From assembly GCA_039819665.1 (NCBI GenBank), contig JBCBRM010000025.1:55820-119819 (forward strand): DNA of 64,000 bases, written 5' to 3'. Shown piece after piece: positions 52,785-62,401 of the stretch (its first letter is position 1; each line of letters starts with the position of its first letter). Source of the stretch: JAWPMV01 sp039819665. GTDB lineage: Bacteria > Bacteroidota > Bacteroidia > J057. The position numbers and the translations under genes were made by a program. The notes under the pieces are model-generated. The model worked only from the letters and a program-made list of their open reading frames with translations, ran no database searches and had not been told where the DNA came from.

Positions 52785-54220
52785 GATTTCTTGTAGGCTT
52801 GATCCTGCATCATTTGTGCATGAAGGTGAGTGAAGTTTCTGCGAAAGCCTGAGGCTGATCGAATGCCAAATCCTCCGGATTCCTTTCGCCAGAATTTGGC
52901 TCGTTTAGATGGACTTTTGACAAGCCAAAGAATAAGGGATTGAAGAGTATCTTTCCCTAGTCTGGATTCCTTATGAAGGAGTTGGAGCTCATAGGCCCAT
53001 TTGCTAAGATTAGCTTTCCGAACTCGCTGGTCTTTCGGATGAAGAGGGCTTAGATGCTTCCAAAATAATTGAGCCAATTGTCCGAAGGCTTCTTGCGGTA
53101 GAGTAGGTCTGGACGCCGGGATTAGTTCTTTTTGTTTCCAAGCATGGGCTTGCTGATCCCAAGGCAAGAGGAATTTGCGATAGGCCCCGGCAATATTGTG
53201 AGAATAGCCCATATCAAACCATTTGGAGGGAGGCATGACAAAATTTTTGCTGGGATCATGCAGAATCCACTGTTCCATGTGGGTGATGGTTCGAAGGCAT
53301 TTATCCACAAAGCCATCAAGTGCAATAGTATTACACGCTTTGAGCAAGGATAAGGCTGACTTCTTGCCTCGTTTGAGCTCAGCAGGGGAGAAGCTACGAT
53401 TCATGGCTTTGGCTAGTTTCTGCTTGTAGGAATCCATCAGGAGCCTTGCATAGGCTTCCAGTACTTGTCCATCCAAATACAGCTTCGCAAAACTTGCTAC
53501 CTTCTTGCTGTTCCCCTCATCTGATAAATCGCCTTCCTGGCTTATTTCTTTATTCAAAGTTTCAATCCAATCAGGGAATAGAGGCATTTTTTGCTCCTTG
53601 GAGGCCAGAGTAATGGCTGTCGCGACATATTTTTTTTCTGGCTCTAGGGCATAGGGATCAAAGGCTTCAAAGTTGATTCCTTCTGGAAATAGGTGAGTAG
53701 GGATCAAATCATGATGGATGCAAAGCTCAAAATCCTGTTGGGTGCCATGGAATTGTTTCCAGGCTTTTACACCTACTCCCTTGCCTTCTGAAAAGGTGAA
53801 CTGACATTTGTATTCATTGGTGATAGTATCCGCTTCACCTATCAAGCAACCACAAAAGACCCCTTTGGCAAAATGCTGATTGCTTCCTCTGGCTGAACGC
53901 TTGAAATTCCTGGCACTTTTACGGTTGGTGGATACGATATTTGATATAATGGTCTCGCCAGTTTGGATTTTGTTTGCAGTTTGTTTGGTCCATTGCTTTA
54001 GCACATTCAGGATAGTTTTCTCTTCGCTTTCTTTGATGCGCTTAGGATAAGCTATGGAGTAGGAGGGGAGTTTGCTAAGTTCTGGGTACTTCTTTTTGAA
54101 TCGCTTTTGCTCTTCGGCAGTTGGGTACTGAAGATTGTGGGCTTCAATGCGCTCATAGGCTTTTCGAGAAAGTGAGCGAAAGAGTCTTTGCCAGGTAAGA
54201 GGATATTGTGGATTAGGCAT
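52781..54220 (-). CDS. Putative replication-associated protein (DnaT/DnaD-like C terminus)
   Basis: A 479-residue soluble basic protein. Only the C terminus suggests a role: SLILWLVKSPSKRAKFWRKE then SASGFRRNFTHLHAQM resembles the DnaT/DnaD-type domain, where a helix with FW is followed by R-x-x-F-x-x-L. Several Trp-containing motifs (LTWQRLFRSLSRKAYERI) open the protein. It is the first gene of the leftward block and divergent from the XRE repressor, an arrangement seen for early replication genes of mobile elements. Low certainty on function. Confidence 0.55.
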   Translation of the reverse strand: MPNPQYPLTWQRLFRSLSRKAYERIEAHNLQYPTAEEQKRFKKKYPELSKLPSYSIAYPKRIKESEEKTILNVLKQWTKQTANKIQTGETIISNIVSTNRKSARNFKRSARGSNQHFAKGVFCGCLIGEADTITNEYKCQFTFSEGKGVGVKAWKQFHGTQQDFELCIHHDLIPTHLFPEGINFEAFDPYALEPEKKYVATAITLASKEQKMPLFPDWIETLNKEISQEGDLSDEGNSKKVASFAKLYLDGQVLEAYARLLMDSYKQKLAKAMNRSFSPAELKRGKKSALSLLKACNTIALDGFVDKCLRTITHMEQWILHDPSKNFVMPPSKWFDMGYSHNIAGAYRKFLLPWDQQAHAWKQKELIPASRPTLPQEAFGQLAQLFWKHLSPLHPKDQRVRKANLSKWAYELQLLHKESRLGKDTLQSLILWLVKSPSKRAKFWRKESGGFGIRSASGFRRNFTHLHAQMMQDQAYKKS

Positions 54221-54410
54221 ATCGATTTATTTTGAAAAGAGGTGGCTAAGAGCAATTCTCAGGGTGATGAGAATTGCCCGAATAGCTACCTTCTTGCTTT
54301 CTTTGGGGTATTACTTTTTAAGGCTGGAAAGAATAAAAACCTCCAGCTTTTTTTTACTTTTCTTATATTTTTAAAAGAATCTCTCTACATTATTCAAATA
54401 TTATTGATCA

Positions 54411-54470
54411 AATTAGATTATTGACCAATAATAAAATTTATTAGAATAATTTACAATAAATTAGAGTATT
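54411..54470. promoter_or_regulatory. Three direct repeats in the repressor promoter region
   Basis: WATTAGANTAWT occurs three times in one orientation, at 54411-54422, 54439-54450 and 54459-54470, ending 8 bp before the XRE repressor start. They are candidate operators for that repressor and for the divergent block at 54220. The remaining gap 54221-54410 is AT-rich with no gene. Confidence 0.45.
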
Positions 54471-54478
54471 ATTTTATT

Positions 54479-54859
54479 ATGTCTATTGGAAAGCGCTTAA
54501 AAGCCCTGGTTGACAGCCAAAATATCTCTGTCCAGAAGTTTGCAATAATGTTGGGGCAATCTGAAGCGAGTGTTTACAATTATTTGTCAGATAAGACAGT
54601 TCCTAAATTAGATACCGCATCAGTAATTTTATCTTCCTTTCCCGATGTCAATCCTTATTGGTTGTTATTGGGAAAAGGTGAAATGATGGTTAAGGAAGGC
54701 GAGTACGCTAATATAGGCAAGGAAGAAGAAAGCTCTATTCCAAGTTCGCTTCAGAAGCAGTATGAGGATAAGATTCTAGATTTAGAGCGGATTATAGAGA
54801 GTAATGAACGGACCATAAAGAACCAAGAGGATATGATTGAAATCCTTAAGAGGGGCTAA
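54479..54859 (+). CDS. XRE-family phage-type repressor
   Basis: A 126-residue protein. The N-terminal HTH is IGKRLKALVDSQNISVQKFA, IMLGQSEASVYNYLSDKTVP, and then the LSSFPDVNPYWLLLGKGEMM extension typical of Bacteroidota prophage repressors. The C-terminal helix (QYEDKILDLERIIESNERTI) is a coiled coil for oligomerisation. It is divergent from the leftward replication-like block and probably holds it off. No peptidase domain is present, so it would not be cleaved in the LexA manner. Confidence 0.85.
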   Translation: MSIGKRLKALVDSQNISVQKFAIMLGQSEASVYNYLSDKTVPKLDTASVILSSFPDVNPYWLLLGKGEMMVKEGEYANIGKEEESSIPSSLQKQYEDKILDLERIIESNERTIKNQEDMIEILKRG

Positions 54860-54925
54860 TGTTTGATCTATCTAGCAGTGAATCAATTATTGCTTTATTC
54901 AAAAGTTGTCTGTAATTAAAAGAGC

Positions 54926-55696
54926 ATGAAAAAGGAATATTCTTATCAATATAAATTTCCCAATCTTCCCTTCAATCACGAGTTAAATAAAGGCCTTCTC
55001 TTAAATATTGGCGGTCTAACTATTCAAAACTCTCATACTTATAATTTGGTCTTTGGTTCAGAAAGATTTCAACAAGATAAATTTTTGTTATTTCCAATTT
55101 CGATTATTCTACTTAATCTTGGGGATGCGTTGATTGAAGAACTCAGTCTTGAAATAGAATATCCTTCTACTGAATACCTCTTCTTACCATTTCTTGATAT
55201 TCAAGCAAAAGAATTTGATAAAACTTATGTATCTAATGAAAAAATATTAAGAGGATTCTATAAAAAAGTTTTGTATCCAAAATCTCAAGTTGTTGGTGTC
55301 GAATCTTTGACAGTCCCTGAACTACTTATTACTAATAAATTTGATCTTAAAACTCAATTAAAACTTTCAAGAACTGGTTATACTACTGTATTTTCAGTGC
55401 GATTCGCAATCTCAATTAAGCAAGAAGATAGAGTTTTAGGTACTTCGCTATTTGACGTTTATGGAATTAAGTGTGGTGATATTGCTGAATTAGAGAAAAT
55501 ATTTCTAAAGCATCTTGGTGGGGAAGCTCCTTTACCACAAATAAACCAGAGTAGTCTAATGTACTCCAATAGTTTCTCAGAACTACTTAGTGATGGTGTA
55601 CCAGAGAAATATAAAGATGTAGTAAGTGGTAAGTTTTTTTTATCTGACATAGCAGACGAACAAAAGTGTATAGGAGTAAAAGGGTTTAATAGTTGA
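54926..55696 (+). CDS. Hypothetical island protein
   Basis: A 256-residue soluble protein, unrecognised. Beta-strand-rich N-terminal half (LLLNIGGLTIQNSHTYNLVF, FPISIILLNLGDALIEELSL) and a helical C-terminal part. No motif visible. It follows the XRE gene on the same strand after 66 bp and converges with the NTPase-TPR gene, 14 bp between stops. Very AT-rich, like the NLR-like pair next to it, so it may belong to the same cargo. Confidence 0.6.
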   Translation: MKKEYSYQYKFPNLPFNHELNKGLLLNIGGLTIQNSHTYNLVFGSERFQQDKFLLFPISIILLNLGDALIEELSLEIEYPSTEYLFLPFLDIQAKEFDKTYVSNEKILRGFYKKVLYPKSQVVGVESLTVPELLITNKFDLKTQLKLSRTGYTTVFSVRFAISIKQEDRVLGTSLFDVYGIKCGDIAELEKIFLKHLGGEAPLPQINQSSLMYSNSFSELLSDGVPEKYKDVVSGKFFLSDIADEQKCIGVKGFNS

Positions 55697-55709
55697 AGAG
55701 TAGACATGT

Positions 55710-58571
55710 TTATGAGGGAGATTTTGATAAATATTCGGAGCATAATTTCTTTAACTCTTTAGTCAAATTATCTCCTCTTTGGTCCATTTTAGATAGAAAC
55801 CAAGTAATCATATCTCCCTCGGGGATTAATTTGATGGCATATTTAATATTGTTTAGACTTTTTATCCTTGCCTTTCTTTTCTGCCATAATAAGGCATTGT
55901 AAAGATATCCTAAGTAATAGTCAGGCCTCAAGTTTATAGCTTGTCTCAAATCCTTTTCTGCATCCGTAAATTTTCGGCTTAGTATGTCAATTTTAGCTCT
56001 TTCTAAAAGAGCATCACAAAGTAAAATAGAATTATAAGCCAAATCTTTTTGAGTCGTCTTGCTTATATATTTTGTTAGATCCTTATAGGCTTTTTGGGAA
56101 TTGTAATTTAAGTGCGATTTTCCTCGAAAATAGTAATATATGCTATTAGGAGAATCCATCTTTATTAACTCATCAAAATCTACTACTGATGCTTTTTTTC
56201 GTCCAATCATATAGTTCAAATGTCCTCTTGCATATAAATAAGTGGAAACAGGATTAAGTTCAATAGCAGTGCTAAAATCGTCTAATGCGTAAAAGTAATT
56301 CTCTAAATTTTTTTGAGCTTTCCCTCGCATAAAGAAAAGTTCGTTTAGATCGCTTTCTACTTCTAAAATAATATTTAAACTGTCTACTAAATTCTCGTGG
56401 TCTTGATTCCTCTCATAACTTTTCGCAAGCAAAAAGTTAATATTGATTTCCATTTCTCTATCCGAATAATAGGTTAGCGATTTCGTATAATCTGTTATAC
56501 TTGAATTGTAACTCTTAGATTGAGTTTTGGCTATTCCCCTAAGCAGGGTGGATTCAATCTTTAAAAAATTGAGGACGTCTGAAAATTTTTCATCTTCATG
56601 AAGTGATTCGATTAAAAATGTAAAATCCGTAATTGCTGTAATTGGATTATTATTTGCTAACTCGATACGGCCCTTGAAATAATATAAAAAACTTTTAAGG
56701 GTATCACTTTCGATTTCCTCTAATAATCTGGTGAAATATTCTGTATTTATTTCCAATTTTTCTTGGGGAGTTATAACAGAATTTTCAATTTTTCTGAAAT
56801 TTTTATAAAATTTAATTATTGAATGAAAGTACTCCTTCTCTTCTCTTTTTTGTCCGTTTCCTTCATTAAGAACTGTTAGATAATACTCTATGAGAGTACA
56901 AATATCTGATGAAATTAAAGTTAAGTAGATAAGTTCTTTTTTTAGTAATTGAATAGTGTCAAGAGGATCTACAATTAGTCCTGACAGAAGATAGTTTAAT
57001 AGATTGTTTAGGAAAATAGGAAATCTTATTCCCTCCTTATTGATTTTTAGGGGATCTATATTTTTAAAATTTGAAAGGTAAATTTTCTTACAGAGTAAAT
57101 GCATTTCTAGAAACCTACTCCGTGTTTCTGTATTGTTTAAGATTAATTCTTTATTGATTAGTATGGATTCGAATAATGCAACCCTAATATTTTCTTTTAG
57201 CTCGAATGTACCTTCTTCAAAGGCTTTAAATTTGTAAGTTAATTCCTGTAAATAGTCTTTATAATTTTCTTTGCCTCCCGCAATTGTTTTTAATATTTTT
57301 TTTTCTGGTTGTCTTAAACAAGAGATTAGCAGCATGCTAATTTTCTCATCATTAATACTATTTTTCAGAATTCTTTCAATTACATCTTTATATGGATTTT
57401 TAGATAAATTCACTTCGTTTCCTGTGGGGCCAATCTTTTGAGATTCATTGATGGCATATTTTCTGGAAAGGAAATACTCTACAATTGAAAAGGGATTATT
57501 ATGGTAATTACTTTTTAAAAAGCTTATGTCTTGTTTGCTCAGTTCAACTTTATGTCTATTTGAGAGATTTAAAATTTCATCTTCAGAAAATGGAAAATTG
57601 TCTAGATCAAATTCTTGGATTTTAATTCTCTGCAAAGAGCTGAGTTTGTCTGCGTTAATATTATTTCCTGAAAAAATAAACTTTATTGGATGTTCTTTGG
57701 CTTTATCAATGATCTTTGAAAGCGTTTCCAGTAAATGGTTAAAAGAATATCCCTCCTGAATATTATCGAATATTAACCAAGTGCCATTCCTTTTAGCTGC
57801 TTTTATTAAACCAGAGTAGAAGTATTCTTCCAATGTAGTATTGTGGTTCTGAAAAAAAGATCCGATTGACTCATCTATTTTTTCTGCCACCTTTAGCCTG
57901 TGTTTTTCAATGCTAGAATTTATTTTGTCTAAGGTCTTAAGTTCATCATTTAAAAATAACGCAAATAATTCCTTGATTTCTTTAGCAGATATGTCGTCAA
58001 ATTCTTTCCCTAGTTGAAATGAAGTTTCTGTAAAAGGGAGGATTGAAAAATTTGGATATTTCATGTACTTTAAAGAAATATCCAAATAAGTTGTGTTGTT
58101 TGTTTCGATTGCAACTTGTGAAATGAGTTCATAAATTGCCATAAAGTTGTGGAAACATTTACGTAGGCTGTTGGGCTGCAGCCTCAGGCTTTGATACATA
58201 AATCCCCAGAAGTAAAGTTGGAATCTTTTTGGATTATTTACTCCAAAATATTTGAAGTGTCGGAAGTCTAAGAAAAAGGTATTCATTCCTTTTTTCTCTA
58301 GGGAGATATCTAGCTCTTTAACAAGAGCTGTTTTTCCTGAACCTGCAGATCCTGAATAGATAAAGATTGCTGGATCATCTTTGTAGTTTTCATTAGAATA
58401 GCTCGAATTTAGAGTTAGATAAGTAACTAATCTTTTCCAAGGAGATGTTTTACTGTCTTTTAAGTTATATGCCACTGATTCTATAAAATCAAGTAATTCT
58501 CTTCTTCCTATATATGATTTGGCCATTTGAATGTATCTAATGGAATGATAAAAGTCGTTACATGAATTCAA
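55710..58571 (-). CDS. Large P-loop NTPase with C-terminal TPR repeats
   Basis: A 953-residue protein of the STAND/AAA type. The opening AKSYIGRRELLDFIESVAYN matches the start of many STAND modules. Walker A is GSAGSGKT (74-81) in IYSGSAGSGKTALVKELD, Walker B is WLIFDN (265-270), and KFIFSGNN (298-304) could be sensor 1. Residues about 310-600 are helical, and from about 640 to 940 come TPR-like repeats (YFYALDDFSTAIELNPVSTY, FTDAEKDLRQAINLRPDYYL). The start overlaps the stop of the NACHT-LRR gene by 14 bp; an alternative ATG is 58526. No enzymatic effector domain is recognised, so it may be a helper, signal relay or effector of the upstream protein. Confidence 0.75.
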   Translation of the reverse strand: MNSCNDFYHSIRYIQMAKSYIGRRELLDFIESVAYNLKDSKTSPWKRLVTYLTLNSSYSNENYKDDPAIFIYSGSAGSGKTALVKELDISLEKKGMNTFFLDFRHFKYFGVNNPKRFQLYFWGFMYQSLRLQPNSLRKCFHNFMAIYELISQVAIETNNTTYLDISLKYMKYPNFSILPFTETSFQLGKEFDDISAKEIKELFALFLNDELKTLDKINSSIEKHRLKVAEKIDESIGSFFQNHNTTLEEYFYSGLIKAAKRNGTWLIFDNIQEGYSFNHLLETLSKIIDKAKEHPIKFIFSGNNINADKLSSLQRIKIQEFDLDNFPFSEDEILNLSNRHKVELSKQDISFLKSNYHNNPFSIVEYFLSRKYAINESQKIGPTGNEVNLSKNPYKDVIERILKNSINDEKISMLLISCLRQPEKKILKTIAGGKENYKDYLQELTYKFKAFEEGTFELKENIRVALFESILINKELILNNTETRSRFLEMHLLCKKIYLSNFKNIDPLKINKEGIRFPIFLNNLLNYLLSGLIVDPLDTIQLLKKELIYLTLISSDICTLIEYYLTVLNEGNGQKREEKEYFHSIIKFYKNFRKIENSVITPQEKLEINTEYFTRLLEEIESDTLKSFLYYFKGRIELANNNPITAITDFTFLIESLHEDEKFSDVLNFLKIESTLLRGIAKTQSKSYNSSITDYTKSLTYYSDREMEININFLLAKSYERNQDHENLVDSLNIILEVESDLNELFFMRGKAQKNLENYFYALDDFSTAIELNPVSTYLYARGHLNYMIGRKKASVVDFDELIKMDSPNSIYYYFRGKSHLNYNSQKAYKDLTKYISKTTQKDLAYNSILLCDALLERAKIDILSRKFTDAEKDLRQAINLRPDYYLGYLYNALLWQKRKARIKSLNNIKYAIKLIPEGDMITWFLSKMDQRGDNLTKELKKLCSEYLSKSPS

Positions 58572-61500
58572 TGGTTAATTTCCGAGAATTACTCTGTAAT
58601 TTTTGAATTTCTTCTCCTCCAAAATTCTCCTCAGTAACTATCAACTTTTGAAGGTTCGGCAGTTCATGTATAAAATCCAGATTGCTTATGTTTGTATCGC
58701 TGATATCAAGCCCAATGAGATGACGAAGATTAGCTAGATTGGTAATTTCTGATATTGCGGTATCAGATACATCAATGGATTTTAAATTTGGTAAATATGG
58801 GATATCATTCAATGATGTTATACGAGTTCCTCCTAGTAGTAGCATCTCCAATGATTCAAGATTTGGTAGACTTTCAAAGGTTTCAATTGGAGTATTTACA
58901 AGTGCCAATTCGCGTAGCTTTGGCAGTTTCGGAAAATGTTGGAATCCAACAAGTTTTGTACTAGTCAGATCTAGTTTTTTAAGATTCTCCATTAAAGGGA
59001 AATCAAACAAAGAAGATATCAGAGTTTTTCGTAAGGATAGAGTTTTTAGTTGGTTGAGTTTTGGCATACCATGAAAACTTTCAACTAATGTTTCATCCAG
59101 GGATAGAGTAGCTAAGGAGGGGAAATGGGGTAGTTTTTCGATGCTATTTAATTTTGATCGGTTCAAATTTAAATACCTTAGTTTCGGTAATGAAACAATT
59201 CCTAATAATGACTCTATAGGGTTATTGGCAAGATTCAAAATCTCTAATTCTGGTAACTCTATTAGTCCATTTAGACTTTCTATTTTAGAGGAGCCTAAAT
59301 CTATTTTTTTAAGAGCTGGATATGAATTAACACCTTGCAAGTTTATTAATTTAGTGTCAATTGCCTCCAGAGTTTCAAGTGAAGGGAAAACTGTGCTTGA
59401 TTCTAAACTAGATATTTCAGAGCCCGAAATGTTAAGAACTTTCAAAGTTGGCATTTGGGGTAAACTTCGCATATCTGCCAATCTGGTATGCGAAAGGTTA
59501 ATTTCTTTAATATGGAGAAGTTGTTCTGGTAGATGCTCTATGCTCTCAATTTCATTCCAGCTAACATCAAGTATCTCAAGATTCTTAAAATCTGGAAATC
59601 CCTCTAAACTTTTTAATTTTTGTCCTGAATCCTGATATTTAAATTTCCGTAAAATATCTCCACCAATTTTTAAAGATTTTAGTTTTGGTAAATTAGGAAG
59701 TCCTTTTAAACTACTTAAAAGGGTCTTAGATAAATCTAGAATCTCCAAGTTCATAAGATTTGGGAAGCCTTCCAATGTTGTTAGCGGGATATCGCTAGCA
59801 TATAATTCTTTTAAATTGTCTAATTTTGGTAGTGTAGCCAAATCATTAATATCTGTGCTATTTAGGTTCAGTATGCTTAAAGAACTAAAACTAGGAATAC
59901 CCTTTATTGCTTTTAGGCTCGAGTTCCCTAAATCTAAGGTCTTTAATTTCGGGAATACCGGCATATCTATTAGAGTTGCTAAGTCGCTATACCTGAGAGA
60001 AATTGTTTCCAGAGATTCAATACTTTTGGCTCCTTTAAAGTCCAGAATATTTGTATTGAATAAATACAATTCTCTTAAACCGTTTAATTCTTCCCAAGGC
60101 CATGACGTGAATTCCTGAATATTAAATTTTTCTTGAATATAAAGTAATTCAAAAGAAAGAAGTTCCTCAGCTTCTTCCCAGCTATCGGCTTCTTTATGGA
60201 TAGGATACAATTTCGCATCCCTAAGTTCCGTATTATTTAAATTTGCTTTAAAAATACTTTTATTTATTCTTGCACCACTTAAATTAGCATGAGATAAATT
60301 AGAATTAGTGAGGTCTGTATATAGAAAATCAACATTTCTCAATTCTGCTCCTTCTAAATTTTCTCCAGAAAGAATTTCAGGATTTATTCTTACAAGGATA
60401 TTTGCTGCATTCGTTCCTTGATAAGGGTTTCGATTATTTACGCTATGGCTCTGCTTAACATAATCAATTAGCTTATTTGTATTAGGTTTTAATTCACGTA
60501 TAAAATCATTGACTTCTTTCGTTGTTTGTATTTTTGAAAAATAGTCGAGCTCCCCTGAATTTAATTCTTTAAAAAACTTTTTTGCTGCTAAGTAATCTCG
60601 AAACGATTTATGAGAAATACGAAACCTTTCGTGTCCTTCATTAAGTTGAAATGAAAAAGGAAGGAAATCATTTAGAATTTTTTGATACTCCCAATCTCGA
60701 TATTGGTTGAAATATTTTTTGAGCTCAAGTTCTTCTTCAAGTAGTGGAACCTTGAAGGACAAAGTATTTTTTACAAACATCCAAGCAGAAAGTTTCTCTA
60801 ATATTTCTAGTCTTGCTATTTGAGGAATCTTTAAGTTAATTTCTCTCTGTTTCCTATCTAATTCAGCTTTTATAGCTTCTTCGTATAGATCAATAGCTTT
60901 AATTGGTTCTTCTCTACTTTTTTTCGACAAAACTTTCTCTAAATGGTCAATTATTATTTGCAGCAAAACAGGCCTTGTTGCGACATCCATCAAACCAGGA
61001 ATTTGATGGATTTTCTCCCAAGTTTGTTCAGCATTGATATTATGACTACTGAGAAATTGCCAAATTTGTGAATCATTAAAACTATGAAGATGAACTATTG
61101 GCAAGTCCTTCTCACTCGAAATATTAAATACCTCCCATCTTTCTCTGGGAGAAATAAAATATTCTTCTCTTACTGTTATTATTACCTTTGCATTTTTATT
61201 GTTTTTTACGAGATCAAATAGAATTTGGAAATTTGTTCTTTTTTCTGATGAAACTATTTCTTGAGCCATTTCATCTAATCCATCTAGTAAGATTAAGAAT
61301 TCTCCTTCTTCATTCTTGTTATAGAAATCTTCTAATCTCAAGCTATTTAAGCTGTTCCTCCCGATTTGATTTCTTATATAATAATCAAGTGAGCCGGAAT
61401 ATTCTCTAAGCGGGAAAAATAAAGGAATTCTGTTGTGGATATTATTTCTATCTCTAGAACTACTTTCTAAATATCTCTTCGCAATAACATATTCTAGATA

Positions 61501-62322
61501 TTTGCAGTAGGTCGTTTTTCCCGTTCCATATTCCCCAACAATTACTAAAAGGTTTTCAACCGAATTATGAATCCAATCAAAAATAAATTCATCAATTGGC
61601 TCAAGATTATCTGCATGAAAAAGAGGTTGATCATTTGATCTATGTTCTTCGAAATTACTTTCTGAGTAGTAATCCCTTATTTCTCCGTTAATCGGGATAT
61701 ATCTTTTTTTATCAATAAAGTTTTCGTTGAATCTTTTTGTTGCGTTTTTTAAATAATCTTCTATCTGATATTCAAATGTATTTTTTAAGTTTTCTTCATA
61801 TAAGTCAGCAATCTGCCTAGCCATTTCGTTCATAGTGTTGAAATTCTCGCATTGAATTGGATCCATTGCTTTTACCAGAATCTCATTGTAGCTATCCCAA
61901 ACTAATTCTCCTATACTGAATAAAGTGACCTCAGGGATTTCATATCTCCATAATTGTGTGTTTTGTAAAAGACATGCTTTAAGCATCTCTCCAAAAGTAC
62001 TTTTATTTTTTAAGATCTGATCTAATGATTTGATGTTATTCTGGTGTGCAGAATGGTATAGGGCCCTAACCTCTTTCGAAAAAAAGATCTTTATATGCAT
62101 TTTTTTTGCCCAGATTTCATCTAATGAAAGCAGGCTATAGATATAAATTGAATCGAAAGAGGTGCTGTCAAGTTTATATATTTTATATTTTGATAGTATT
62201 TTGGCAATTCGAGCATTCTTAGCCAGATTTGAGTAAAGTCTGTTAAAGCTTAATTCAATTAAACTTGCAGCTAAGTTTGGCCAGACACTCTCAACAAACC
62301 CTAATTCTTTTTGTTCTTTCAT
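58558..62322 (-). CDS. NACHT NTPase with pentapeptide and LRR sensor (NLR-like)
   Basis: A 1254-residue NLR-like protein. Residues 1-250 are a helical N-terminal region with no recognised effector domain. The NACHT module has Walker A GEYGTGKT (263-270) and Walker B ILLDGLDE (344-351). Sensor 1 is KVIITVREEY (379-388), and the winged helix has RISHKSFRDYLAAKKF (568-583). Residues 645-705 hold pentapeptide repeats (A/N-x-L pattern: LEGAELRNVDFLYTDLTNSN). Residues about 740-1245 hold about 21 leucine-rich repeats of 22 residues (for example SLEMLLLGGTRITSLNDIPY), close to the SDS22 type. Bacterial NACHT proteins are known antiphage proteins, and LRRs are sensing repeats in eukaryotic NLRs. It lies beside the integrase and is upstream of and coupled to an NTPase-TPR gene. 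Confidence 0.85.
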   Translation of the reverse strand: MKEQKELGFVESVWPNLAASLIELSFNRLYSNLAKNARIAKILSKYKIYKLDSTSFDSIYIYSLLSLDEIWAKKMHIKIFFSKEVRALYHSAHQNNIKSLDQILKNKSTFGEMLKACLLQNTQLWRYEIPEVTLFSIGELVWDSYNEILVKAMDPIQCENFNTMNEMARQIADLYEENLKNTFEYQIEDYLKNATKRFNENFIDKKRYIPINGEIRDYYSESNFEEHRSNDQPLFHADNLEPIDEFIFDWIHNSVENLLVIVGEYGTGKTTYCKYLEYVIAKRYLESSSRDRNNIHNRIPLFFPLREYSGSLDYYIRNQIGRNSLNSLRLEDFYNKNEEGEFLILLDGLDEMAQEIVSSEKRTNFQILFDLVKNNKNAKVIITVREEYFISPRERWEVFNISSEKDLPIVHLHSFNDSQIWQFLSSHNINAEQTWEKIHQIPGLMDVATRPVLLQIIIDHLEKVLSKKSREEPIKAIDLYEEAIKAELDRKQREINLKIPQIARLEILEKLSAWMFVKNTLSFKVPLLEEELELKKYFNQYRDWEYQKILNDFLPFSFQLNEGHERFRISHKSFRDYLAAKKFFKELNSGELDYFSKIQTTKEVNDFIRELKPNTNKLIDYVKQSHSVNNRNPYQGTNAANILVRINPEILSGENLEGAELRNVDFLYTDLTNSNLSHANLSGARINKSIFKANLNNTELRDAKLYPIHKEADSWEEAEELLSFELLYIQEKFNIQEFTSWPWEELNGLRELYLFNTNILDFKGAKSIESLETISLRYSDLATLIDMPVFPKLKTLDLGNSSLKAIKGIPSFSSLSILNLNSTDINDLATLPKLDNLKELYASDIPLTTLEGFPNLMNLEILDLSKTLLSSLKGLPNLPKLKSLKIGGDILRKFKYQDSGQKLKSLEGFPDFKNLEILDVSWNEIESIEHLPEQLLHIKEINLSHTRLADMRSLPQMPTLKVLNISGSEISSLESSTVFPSLETLEAIDTKLINLQGVNSYPALKKIDLGSSKIESLNGLIELPELEILNLANNPIESLLGIVSLPKLRYLNLNRSKLNSIEKLPHFPSLATLSLDETLVESFHGMPKLNQLKTLSLRKTLISSLFDFPLMENLKKLDLTSTKLVGFQHFPKLPKLRELALVNTPIETFESLPNLESLEMLLLGGTRITSLNDIPYLPNLKSIDVSDTAISEITNLANLRHLIGLDISDTNISNLDFIHELPNLQKLIVTEENFGGEEIQKLQSNSRKLTIEFM

Positions 62323-62401
62323 TATTCAGTTATTTTGTTTGTGCTATTTTATATATGAGTGAGCTAATGTAATCTTTGATAAGTATTAAAGAAATAAGGA
62401 A

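Noticed and set aside
58558..62322. The LRR protein as a surface adhesin or internalin
   Set aside because: There is no signal peptide or sorting domain, and the Walker A/B and winged-helix motifs before the LRRs show a cytoplasmic NACHT protein.
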